From the NCBI GenBank assembly GCA_003175865.1, contig PSRF01000396.1, positions 1-9,093 on the forward strand: a stretch of DNA of 9,093 nucleotides, in the 5' to 3' direction. Below are positions 1 to 6,531 of this stretch, one piece after another. The DNA comes from Blastocatellia bacterium (GTDB taxonomy: Bacteria; Acidobacteriota; Blastocatellia; Pyrinomonadales; Pyrinomonadaceae). Made by a program: the position numbers and the translations under genes. Under the pieces are notes generated by a model. It had not been told where the DNA came from. It was given only the letters and a program-made list of their open reading frames with translations, and did not search any database. Position 1 is the first letter of the stretch. Every line of letters begins with the position of its first letter.

Positions 1-1680
1 GCAAGTGATGCAGAGCTCGCGGAAAAGATTCGCAAGCAGTTTTCAGACGCGTCAGGTCAATTCGTCGGGTTCGATCGCTACAAGGAAAGCATTACCTCGC
101 GCTTCGGCTCTATCGAAAAATTCGAACAGGATCAACGCGATGAAATTGCGCAGGACAAACTCCGCGCATTCATCAGTGCCAGTGTTAACGTCTCGGATGA
201 AGAGGTACAGAACGAATTTAAACGCGGCAACACGACTTTCAATGTGAGCTATGTAGTTGTGTCTCCTGAGAAAGTTGCCGCGAAGATTCAACCCAGCGAC
301 CAGGAGTTGCGAGCTTTCTACGACAGTCACAAGACAGATTACCGATATCTCGAGCCTCAGAAAAAAATCAAATACTTGTTCATTAACACAGAAAAATCAG
401 CGTCGAAACTCCAGATTTCAGACGCAGATCTGAAAACTGAATATGACAATCTCAAACCCGACGCGAAACAGGCAGGTGTGAAGGTCCAGCAGATTCTACT
501 GAAAGTTGCACGCAAGGATCTCGATTCACAGGTCGAGCAGAAAGCGAAGGATCTGATTGCTAAACTTCGTGGTCCGAACGGAGTCGCGACCGAACAGGCT
601 TTCGCAGACGCAGCTCGCGGAAACTCCGAAGATCCCACGACGGCCAAGAACAATGGTTATATCAGTCAGTTGGTTAAGAAGAACCCAAACAAGCCAGACG
701 CACTCTACGAGCGCGCTGTTGATATGCAGGTCGGCGAAGTCAGTGATATCCCGATCAAGTACGCGGGCAATTGGTACATTCTCCGCCGCGGTGATGCGGT
801 GCCGAAGACGTTCGACGAAGCGAAGGCAGAATTACTCGTCTCGCTGCGAAACCGTCGTAGTTATGGTGTGGCATTCAAACTAGCGACCGAAGCGCAGAAG
901 CGTCTGCAGGAAGTTAAGGATGTCCAGAAGGTCGCACAGGAGTTTGCACCAAAGGCAAACATGACCGCCGCTGAGATGGTTAAGGAAACCGGATATATCA
1001 AACCGGGCGATGATGTACCTGATATTGGCGCCAATCAGCAGTTTGAAGCGGCAATCGCTCCGCTCAATAATCCTGGCGACATTGGCGGATCGACTGGTGT
1101 CAAGAATGGTTTTGCAATTCCAGTGCTTGAAGATAAGAAGGACCCTCGCATTCCGGAATTTGACGAGGTCAAAACGAAGATTGCCGATTCGTTGAAGAAC
1201 GACAGGGCGAAGCAACAACTCGAACAGCAGGCGAAGGATTTAGTTGCGTCTGTGAATTCACCCGATACGTTGAAAGCAGCAGGCGAAAAAGCCGGCTTCG
1301 AAAGTGACGTTGCTGAGAATTACAAATTGGGAGGTCAACTGGGTAAGGCAGGTGCGAGTTCGACAGTCGACGAATTGCTGTATGCCATGAAAGCTGGTGA
1401 GATGCAGAAGACGCCCATTAAAGTCGGCGACAACTATGTCATCTTTGGCGTAACCAAGAGGACTGATGCGGATATGGCGGAGTTTGCAAAACAACGCGAT
1501 TCGTTGAAGAACTCGATGTTGAGCGACCGTCAGAACCAGGTGTTTGAAGACTACATTGCCGGTGTTCAGGAACGGATGAAGCAGTCTGGAAAGATCAAGA
1601 TCTACAACGATGTTCTTGATACTTTGGAGGAAGACGAACCAGCGGCGATGCCAGGAGGATTGAACTTCCCACCGCAGTAG
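1..1680 (+). CDS. PpiD/SurA-like peptidyl-prolyl cis-trans isomerase (parvulin type), 5' end missing
   Basis: The reading frame is open from base 1 to a TAG at 1678-1680, giving 559 visible residues; the true start, and presumably the N-terminal signal or membrane anchor, lie left of the window. Visible residues 1 to about 115 are charged and helical, like the SurA_N chaperone region. Residues about 162-265 match a parvulin (PPIC rotamase) domain: a VQQILLKV strand in the place of the usual HILV strand, a helix with FADAARGNSED, then VGEVSDIPIKYAGNWYILRR, resembling the family's GEVS...G.HI..V ending. Two weaker parvulin-like stretches follow at about 345-383 and 430-486 (the latter with GGQLG and GDNYVIFGVTKR). 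The family acts in the periplasm, assisting folding of exported and outer-membrane proteins. The layout with helical flanks and extra degenerate domains favours PpiD over a compact parvulin. The family call is firm; the PpiD versus SurA assignment is not, because the N-terminus is missing. A GTG at 244 is internal and is not the start, since the homology-like frame continues upstream. Confidence 0.85.
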   Translation, partial: ASDAELAEKIRKQFSDASGQFVGFDRYKESITSRFGSIEKFEQDQRDEIAQDKLRAFISASVNVSDEEVQNEFKRGNTTFNVSYVVVSPEKVAAKIQPSDQELRAFYDSHKTDYRYLEPQKKIKYLFINTEKSASKLQISDADLKTEYDNLKPDAKQAGVKVQQILLKVARKDLDSQVEQKAKDLIAKLRGPNGVATEQAFADAARGNSEDPTTAKNNGYISQLVKKNPNKPDALYERAVDMQVGEVSDIPIKYAGNWYILRRGDAVPKTFDEAKAELLVSLRNRRSYGVAFKLATEAQKRLQEVKDVQKVAQEFAPKANMTAAEMVKETGYIKPGDDVPDIGANQQFEAAIAPLNNPGDIGGSTGVKNGFAIPVLEDKKDPRIPEFDEVKTKIADSLKNDRAKQQLEQQAKDLVASVNSPDTLKAAGEKAGFESDVAENYKLGGQLGKAGASSTVDELLYAMKAGEMQKTPIKVGDNYVIFGVTKRTDADMAEFAKQRDSLKNSMLSDRQNQVFEDYIAGVQERMKQSGKIKIYNDVLDTLEEDEPAAMPGGLNFPPQ

Positions 1681-1727
1681 AGCTGGAACCGCCAATAGCC
1701 TCGCCTGAATCGTCGACCAAAACAATG

Positions 1728-1762
1728 AAGCACCTCGGGATTAGTTCCAGAGGTGCTTTTTT
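1728..1762 (+). terminator. Intrinsic terminator of the PPIase gene
   Basis: A perfect 9-bp stem (AAGCACCTC at 1728-1736, GAGGTGCTT at 1750-1758) can extend inward by three more pairs past a G-A mismatch. It runs directly into six T residues (1757-1762). It starts 47 nt after the PPIase stop codon. On the opposite strand the stem is followed by CATTGTTTT, so it may also work weakly for the convergent gene. Confidence 0.9.
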
Positions 1763-1767
1763 CTGTT

Positions 1768-1783
1768 CAGAGAGATCTCTCTG
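1768..1783. repeat. Perfect 16-bp palindrome
   Basis: CAGAGAGATCTCTCTG equals its own reverse complement over all 16 bases. As RNA it could form a 6-bp hairpin with a GATC loop. It lies 5 nt downstream of the T-tract of the PPIase terminator, in the gap between two convergent genes. It has no T-tract of its own, so a role as a backup pausing element or a protein-binding site is open. Confidence 0.6.
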
Positions 1784-1791
1784 TCGATCAA

Positions 1792-1809
1792 GCAGGCAAG
1801 GATGCCTGC
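1792..1809 (-). terminator. Possible terminator hairpin of the convergent exported-protein gene
   Basis: GCAGGCA at 1792-1798 and TGCCTGC at 1803-1809 form a perfect 7-bp stem with a 4-nt loop, 26 nt after the stop codon of the minus-strand gene ending at 1836. On that strand it is followed only by TTGATCG, a poor U-tract, so it is a weak or factor-assisted terminator at best, or simply a 3'-end stabilising hairpin. Confidence 0.4.
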
Positions 1810-1835
1810 CGTCCCAGCAGCGCGATCCTCGTCTG

Positions 1836-2837
1836 TTACTTCCCAAATAAAGGTGCGACGTCAGCTTGGGCAACGGCCGTTCGAATTTGCAGTTCGTTTG
1901 CCTGCGTAACAATCTTCAAGTTATTCAACGCCGATTTCGCTAACACACCTCTCGCGCCGGACAAACGACCAATAAAGAACGTTCCTAATTGTTTGAGACC
2001 TTCAAGTGTGTCCCCAAGGTTGCGTGCTGCTTCAGCATTCGTGGTCCGTGCACCAATAAACAGATCGATGTTTGGTTCAGTTGCTGCTACTGAGCCATAC
2101 ACCTGACGCAACGCGGCCATATCGTTTGCAACTGAGGCGTTCGGTATCCTCATATTTTGAAGTAACTGAGGCGACATGTTGCTGCCGAAACCAATCACTG
2201 CATTAGGATCTTTAGTCGCGAGTGAAATGAGTTCAGCATTGTTGCGTTTGCGACCACCACTTACATCAATGACACTTCGAATGGAGTTCGGGTCACCGAG
2301 GGCCAGCGTGTTTGCGTCCAACGGACAAGCTGCCAGATCTCTGATCGACAGGTCGAAGAGGCCCAGGACTTTAATGCTTTCGTCTAAGGAAAAAATGTAG
2401 ATCGTTTTGCCCTGATACTTTTCCTCGCGGTACTTGCCGTTTGTAGCTATTCGTCCCGCCGCAACCATGGCGCCAGGATTAAAAGTTCCGCTAGCGAGCC
2501 CGACGGTTTGTAGTTTCGTTATTCCTTCGGCTGGATAGGAATAACGAACCGATAGGGCCACTTGATCGAAGGAACGAGGGTCGAGTCCAGTCTTAGTTTT
2601 AAAGTTTTCTATCTCTGCATTTGCTTCAGCGAGTTTCGTAGGATTATTCGCCAATAGTCGAGGCATCACCTCGTTGAGAAGAACTTTGATTTTGATTTGA
2701 GCGATTGCATCTGATTCAGGCAATGACGCCAATAAGCCGGATGAAGGAGCGGGAGCGGTCTTCATTCGTGTTTGCGCGTCAACCCGAACAACGACTGCAA
2801 TCAAGAGCAATGTGAAAACAAGTAATCGATTTACCAC
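1836..2837 (-). CDS. Exported protein of unknown function (signal peptide, 333 aa)
   Basis: I do not recognise a family. The start is best placed at GTG 2837-2835: GAAAGG at 2851-2846 lies 8 nt upstream of it, while the in-frame TTG at 2843 would be only 2 nt from that Shine-Dalgarno. From the GTG the protein begins with Met, an Arg at position 4, a hydrophobic core of about 13 residues and VDA before Gln22, a standard type I signal peptide with cleavage after Ala21. The mature part (about 312 residues) has no further membrane segment and only one cysteine visible in its middle (DLAACPLD), with alternating helices and strands (for example LPESDAIAQIKIKVLLNEV near the N-terminus and a KTKTGLDPRSFDQVALSV stretch). 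The latter kind of 'Asp-Pro ... helix ... strand' unit is reminiscent of DUF3352-type exported proteins, but I cannot assign it. Expected location is periplasm or cell surface. It lies 88 bp downstream of the lipoprotein gene on the same strand. Confidence 0.75.
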   Translation of the reverse strand: MVNRLLVFTLLLIAVVVRVDAQTRMKTAPAPSSGLLASLPESDAIAQIKIKVLLNEVMPRLLANNPTKLAEANAEIENFKTKTGLDPRSFDQVALSVRYSYPAEGITKLQTVGLASGTFNPGAMVAAGRIATNGKYREEKYQGKTIYIFSLDESIKVLGLFDLSIRDLAACPLDANTLALGDPNSIRSVIDVSGGRKRNNAELISLATKDPNAVIGFGSNMSPQLLQNMRIPNASVANDMAALRQVYGSVAATEPNIDLFIGARTTNAEAARNLGDTLEGLKQLGTFFIGRLSGARGVLAKSALNNLKIVTQANELQIRTAVAQADVAPLFGK

Positions 2838-2845
2838 AAGCAAGG

Positions 2846-2851
2846 CCTTTC
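2846..2851 (-). promoter_or_regulatory. Shine-Dalgarno that selects the GTG start of the exported protein
   Basis: GAAAGG reads on the minus strand from 2851 to 2846. It is 8 nt from the GTG at 2837 but only 2 nt from the upstream in-frame TTG at 2843, so the GTG is the better start. Confidence 0.55.
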
Positions 2852-2908
2852 TAGTCTGTTCATTCCAAAACCAACGACTTTCCGATGCGGACAGTTCTTA
2901 GTCGGGTT

Positions 2909-2921
2909 GGCTCTCTGAGCC
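2909..2921 (-). other. Hairpin just after the lipoprotein gene
   Basis: GGCTC (2909-2913) and GAGCC (2917-2921) form a 5-bp GC-rich stem with a 3-nt loop, beginning 4 nt after the lipoprotein stop codon. On the minus strand it is followed by AACCCGAC, with no U-tract, so it is not a good intrinsic terminator. It could protect or process an mRNA 3' end. The rest of the gap (2838-2925) shows no convincing promoter, so the exported-protein gene may be read from upstream. Confidence 0.35.
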
Positions 2922-2925
2922 TTGT

Positions 2926-3648
2926 TTAATCAATGCGACCGAGCTCTTGACGAATTACCTCGGGCTTTACCTTTTGATAACCAGCCGGAATTTGAAATTG
3001 CTGTTTGTCCACACTGCGGCCGATTTGACTCAACTCAATTATCGTGCGGCCGTTCGTTGTTTTCACCTCAGTTCGGATCGGCATCCCGAGTTCATCATCA
3101 ATCCAGACCGTCGTTTCAGTATTGCTGACGTCTGAAGCCACCGAATTGTTAACAACGATCTGGTACTTCTGTAAGTTGCGTCCATTAAGCGACTCTCTCC
3201 CCAGTGCCCGATAGACTGTCTCGGATCCAGTTTGAGTAACGAGTTCACTTCCGGGATCTTCAAGCGAGGGCATGCTACTTGACTTGTTCGAATGCTCGCT
3301 TACGGCCTCGGCATAGATGTGCGACTCAGGTAACAGAATAAATCGACCTTCTGGCAGATCAAGATAGATAACTCTCTTACCTGGCGAGATAGTTTCCTCA
3401 CGACGAGCACTGCCGTCCTTCGCAATCGCCGTTCGGGAGACCTCAGATGTTCCTGTACTGTTATTGACGACTACGGTGCGGATCGCCTGATACCGATCGG
3501 GTTCAAGTGTTTTGAACGGAGGAGTCGAAGAGAAGACCTCCTGCTTCGATTTTGAATCTATATTTGATTTGTTAGATGGACCACCGCAGGTGGTTAGACA
3601 GACGAGCGAGATGAGACACCAGGCGAATTTGCCCTTTATCCACCTCAT
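2926..3648 (-). CDS. Probable lipoprotein, LolA-like fold suspected (240 aa)
   Basis: The start is ATG at 3648, which gives MRWIKGK followed by a hydrophobic stretch ending in LTTC-GG; the frame stays open further upstream but that extension runs antiparallel-free inside the thiolase gene and carries no export signal. Cys21 would be the lipidated residue. The box is imperfect: Thr rather than Gly/Ala/Ser stands at -1, so lipidation is likely but not certain. Residues 22-45 are a Ser/Lys/Pro linker. The rest looks all-beta: TVVVNNS (about 58-64), KRVIYLDLPEGRFILLP (91-107), a variable acidic stretch (about 117-135), then WIDDELGMPIR (182-192) and FQIPAGYQKV (218-227). That closing pattern, a strand reading as 'W.D..lG.PiR.e' then 'F.iP.gy', is common in LolA/LolB-like and DUF4412-like envelope proteins; fold assignment here is inference. 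The gene starts 4 nt after the thiolase stop (TGAATCAATG), indicating co-transcription and probable translational coupling. No Shine-Dalgarno is evident. Confidence 0.7.
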   Translation of the reverse strand: MRWIKGKFAWCLISLVCLTTCGGPSNKSNIDSKSKQEVFSSTPPFKTLEPDRYQAIRTVVVNNSTGTSEVSRTAIAKDGSARREETISPGKRVIYLDLPEGRFILLPESHIYAEAVSEHSNKSSSMPSLEDPGSELVTQTGSETVYRALGRESLNGRNLQKYQIVVNNSVASDVSNTETTVWIDDELGMPIRTEVKTTNGRTIIELSQIGRSVDKQQFQIPAGYQKVKPEVIRQELGRID

Positions 3649-3652
3649 TGAT

Positions 3653-4834
3653 TCACACGCGTTCAAGCAATATTGCCAGGCCCATTCCACCACTGACGCA
3701 GAGAGTAGCCAGGCCCAGTTTTGCTTGCCGTTTTTCCATCTCATGAATGAGCGTGGTCGTGATTCGAACGCCAGTACAACCGATAGGATGGCCCAATGCG
3801 ATTGCACCGCCGTTGACGTTCAACCGATCCGCATCAAATGTCAATTCTCGATCACATGCGATGACTTGCGCAGCAAACGCCTCGTTGAGTTCGATCAGAT
3901 CTATTTGATCGAGTCGTAGGTTATTTCGCTTCAGGAGGGCGCGAACTGCGGGGACTGGTCCAATTCCCATGATCTCAGGAGCAACACCTGTTATTTCGTA
4001 ATCAACAAGTCTGGTCAGTGCCTTAGTATCCAGCTGCTTAGCTCTTTCTTCGCTCAGCACCACAACCGCGGCAGCGCCATCTGTGATCCCGGAAGAGTTT
4101 CCCGCTGTCACAGTGCCTTCTTTCGAAAACACTGGCTGGAGTTTCCCTAAGTCTCTCAATGTGGTGCCAAAGCGTGGGTGCTCGTCCTGTTGAAACGAGG
4201 TCGGTTCACCCTTCCTTCCTGGAATTTCGAGTGCCACCACTTCTTCCTGAAAACGCCCAGATTCGATAGCCGCCTGAGCTCGTTGTTGAGAGCGCAAAGC
4301 GTATTCATCCTGCTCAAGTCTTGAGATGTCATGGATGCGCGCAAGATTCTCAGCGGTTTCACCCATCACCAGTCCGGAAAGTGGATCGTTGAATCCGTCG
4401 CGATACATCCCGTCAACGAGATTCGCGTTACCCATGCGCATGCCCCAACGCGCTCCCTCCGCAAAATAGGGCACACGAGACATGCTCTCGGTACCGCCAG
4501 CAAGGGCGACGTTGGCTCGCCCAAGTAGAACTTCTTGAGCCGCAAGAATGACTGCTTTTAACCCAGAGCCACAAGCCTGGTTCACTGTGTACGCCGGCAC
4601 GCTTTGAGGTACGCCGGCTCTAAAAGTAATTTGTCGTCCAACATTTGGACCACCGCCAGCCTGCCGCGCACAGCCCCAGATTGCTTCACTGACTTCGTCA
4701 GGCGCGATGCCGGAACGTTTCAGTGTCTCTTTCGCGACTGCAACACCGAGATCGGCGGCCGTCCACGAAGCGAGTGTTCCACCAAAACGACCAATCGGAG
4801 TGCGAACTGCACCGGCTAGATAAACATTCTTCAT
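3653..4834 (-). CDS. Thiolase family acyltransferase (acetyl-CoA C-acetyltransferase / 3-ketoacyl-CoA thiolase)
   Basis: This cytoplasmic enzyme joins two acyl-CoAs (for example two acetyl-CoA to acetoacetyl-CoA) or cleaves 3-ketoacyl-CoA with CoA. From ATG 4834 it is 393 residues, the standard thiolase length, and begins with the typical MKNVYLAGAVRTPIGRFGG; a longer frame back to 4945 adds 37 residues with no thiolase character and would overlap the divergent promoter. All catalytic elements are present: the acyl-accepting Cys88 in NQACGSG, Asn317 in NEAF, His349 in GGAIALGHPIG and the acid/base Cys379 in CVSGGMG. The GCTGVR following His349 is closer to FadA/PcaF-type thiolases than to the GASGAR of typical biosynthetic acetoacetyl-CoA thiolases, so chain-length preference and direction are open. 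No hydroxyacyl-CoA dehydrogenase or acyl-CoA dehydrogenase gene adjoins it; its immediate partner is a lipoprotein gene. No strong Shine-Dalgarno is seen before the ATG. Confidence 0.93.
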   Translation of the reverse strand: MKNVYLAGAVRTPIGRFGGTLASWTAADLGVAVAKETLKRSGIAPDEVSEAIWGCARQAGGGPNVGRQITFRAGVPQSVPAYTVNQACGSGLKAVILAAQEVLLGRANVALAGGTESMSRVPYFAEGARWGMRMGNANLVDGMYRDGFNDPLSGLVMGETAENLARIHDISRLEQDEYALRSQQRAQAAIESGRFQEEVVALEIPGRKGEPTSFQQDEHPRFGTTLRDLGKLQPVFSKEGTVTAGNSSGITDGAAAVVVLSEERAKQLDTKALTRLVDYEITGVAPEIMGIGPVPAVRALLKRNNLRLDQIDLIELNEAFAAQVIACDRELTFDADRLNVNGGAIALGHPIGCTGVRITTTLIHEMEKRQAKLGLATLCVSGGMGLAILLERV

Positions 4835-4933
4835 TTGTATTCGTCGATCGCTGACCCCGCAGATTAATTTGTCGGGTAAAAATGGTAGCACACGGCAGAA
4901 GTCGCCATGAAACGAGTGTTCTCGAACCATCAA

Positions 4934-4961
4934 TTGACAGAACATTCAGAACGGTTGTAAT
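4934..4961 (+). promoter_or_regulatory. Sigma-70-type promoter for the nuclease-like gene
   Basis: TTGACA (4934-4939, 6 of 6 consensus) and TGTAAT (4956-4961, 5 of 6) are separated by 16 bp. Transcription would start near 4968, about 28 nt before the ATG at 4996. This argues against using the upstream in-frame ATG at 4882. The spacer contains a direct repeat, CAGAAC-ATT-CAGAAC (4938-4952), which could be an operator. Confidence 0.7.
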
Positions 4962-4995
4962 CATTACCCAGTTTTTCAACACATCACCTCACACG

Positions 4996-6531
4996 ATGTT
5001 TCACCGCCTCACGTCATCAGCATCAGTCGTCTCCGCACAGCGCCACATTGCGGAGTTAATTGCGCAACATGCGGAATGGTTTTTGACGCCAGGACAAAGT
5101 GAGGTTCAGGCGTTGCGTCGATACGAGCTTGAAGTTTCAGTCCAACAGGATCGACTTGTGTTGTCGTGTTGGACGGACAAGGGAAACCGTTCTTGGCGCA
5201 TTCTTGGATGGCACTGGAGTGGCCAAATTCTTTATCTACAGGCCTCCCGAAGAATGGGCGCGGAGCGGCCTGTCATAGAGATGATTCCACGCGCTTCGGC
5301 AGCAGCGGTTGCGGCTACGATAAGAGCGTCGAGGCAGCACCGATGCGATCAGATTGCACAACTGACGAGCGCACTTGAACTTGAAACGAAGATCGAACGA
5401 AGCACGCTTAGTCCAGGAATTCGTCGTGGTCAGCCTGGTCGATACGCTCGAATCGTACTTCGGCGTAAGCGAGAGCGAATTGCTGTTACAGGCTCTGTTA
5501 TTTCAAGTTCTGGCTCGGGTGTTGATGCCCTACTTTCAGCTTCGTTGCTCTGGTTCAAACGAACTTCGGAACGGGCACGGTCTCCATACATCGAGCAGCT
5601 CTGGTTAATCGTTTCTGAAGATTTGGTCCAGCCCTTGTTTCACCGCGTGATGTTGCTGCGCGACAGTGTGAAAAGTATCATCAAGATCTTTGTCGTTGAT
5701 GATGAATTGATGACGATCAAAGAGGCACCGCTTCCAGATGAGCGAGTCGTTTGGAAGAGGCGACTTGCGCGATTTCCACCGGTGCCTCCAGCAAAGATTT
5801 CTAAACTGATATCAGAAATCATTGTTCAGGCGCCTGATGCAATTGATGTTGTGCATGCGCGTCACGGAGAGACAATCCGCTACTTCGGACTGCCGTTTGC
5901 GCGTGCCAGATCATTGCTCGGCGTAGAGAAGATTTGGTTTGGCATTGAGGGTGCACACCGGCAGGTACTCGATCAAAGGACGTTGCCCGACTTCTATAAT
6001 CTAATGGCGGAGCTGCGCCAGTATCGTTGTGCGGGTGCAATGGATCATCGTCACGCCTTCTATCGCAATGCGGCAGAAGCGTGGTTGGAATCACTGTTAA
6101 GGAAAGACATAACGAAACTCGATCCGGGAATGATCATTGCTCCGATCCACGCTCAATTTCGAACAGCCCGTGGCGGGAAACTTGGTGTTCGGCCAATCGA
6201 CATGCTGGCACTGAGGCAAGATGGTCGACTGGTCGTAATCGAATTGAAGGTCTCTGAAGATCGTGAGCACGTGCTGCAAGGCGCAGATTACTGGCGACGC
6301 GTTGAAGCGCATCGACGCCGCGGACACATCGCGAAAGCAAAACTGTTCGGTGGGAGGAAGATCCGGGACGAATCACCGTTAGTCTATCTAGTTGCGCCCA
6401 CGTTGAGGTTTCATCCTTCGTTTCAAACGTTGGCGAGATGCGTATCGACGGAGATCGAACTCTATCGGTTTGACATTAATGAAGACTGGCGAAGCGGCGT
6501 GCGCGTGATGCGTCGCATGAAGGTCAATTAA
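4996..6531 (+). CDS. Uncharacterised protein with C-terminal PD-(D/E)XK nuclease-like domain (511 aa)
   Basis: I do not recognise a named family for the whole protein. The C-terminal part reads as a PD-(D/E)XK nuclease: a helix with Glu361 and Glu365 (AAEAWLESLL), then PID with Asp402, a hydrophobic strand RLVVIELK with Glu416 and Lys418, then Gln428-xxx-Tyr432 (QGADY) on the following helix. The D...ExK spacing of 14 residues and the QxxxY motif are those of the RecB-like branch (RecB, AddAB, Cas4 and lambda exonuclease relatives). Residues about 15-125 hold a conserved-looking alpha/beta region with SWRILGWHWSG and RRMGAERPVIEMIPRAS; residues about 126-340 are unassigned and rich in Arg. 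There is no signal peptide or membrane segment, so it should be cytoplasmic. The start at ATG 4996 is chosen because the promoter lies between it and the earlier ATG at 4882; there is no obvious Shine-Dalgarno. The gene stands alone, divergent from the thiolase and tail-to-tail with pilT. A DNA-processing role is inference; loss of activity cannot be excluded. Confidence 0.8.
   Translation: MFHRLTSSASVVSAQRHIAELIAQHAEWFLTPGQSEVQALRRYELEVSVQQDRLVLSCWTDKGNRSWRILGWHWSGQILYLQASRRMGAERPVIEMIPRASAAAVAATIRASRQHRCDQIAQLTSALELETKIERSTLSPGIRRGQPGRYARIVLRRKRERIAVTGSVISSSGSGVDALLSASLLWFKRTSERARSPYIEQLWLIVSEDLVQPLFHRVMLLRDSVKSIIKIFVVDDELMTIKEAPLPDERVVWKRRLARFPPVPPAKISKLISEIIVQAPDAIDVVHARHGETIRYFGLPFARARSLLGVEKIWFGIEGAHRQVLDQRTLPDFYNLMAELRQYRCAGAMDHRHAFYRNAAEAWLESLLRKDITKLDPGMIIAPIHAQFRTARGGKLGVRPIDMLALRQDGRLVVIELKVSEDREHVLQGADYWRRVEAHRRRGHIAKAKLFGGRKIRDESPLVYLVAPTLRFHPSFQTLARCVSTEIELYRFDINEDWRSGVRVMRRMKVN

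Noticed and set aside
1258..1725. A 155-aa open frame antisense to the PPIase gene
   Set aside because: It mirrors a well-supported coding region, is Cys/His/Arg-rich without domain signals and would run through the terminator.
3649..3807. A 53-residue upstream extension of the lipoprotein
   Set aside because: It lies wholly inside the thiolase 3' end in another frame, and would bury the hydrophobic export signal that begins at ATG 3648.
4835..4945. A 37-residue N-terminal extension of the thiolase
   Set aside because: Standard thiolases start exactly at the MKNVYLAGAVRTP-type sequence; the extension would overlap the divergent promoter and reads as non-coding.
4918..4952. A LexA (SOS) box in the divergent promoter
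   Set aside because: GAAC/GTTC tetramers are present, but their spacing and orientation fit neither the Gram-positive nor the alphaproteobacterial LexA box; kept only as an unassigned repeat.
4882..4995. A longer start (ATG 4882) for the nuclease-like gene
   Set aside because: The TTGACA/TGTAAT promoter at 4934-4961 lies inside that extension, and the extra 38 residues lack any domain character.
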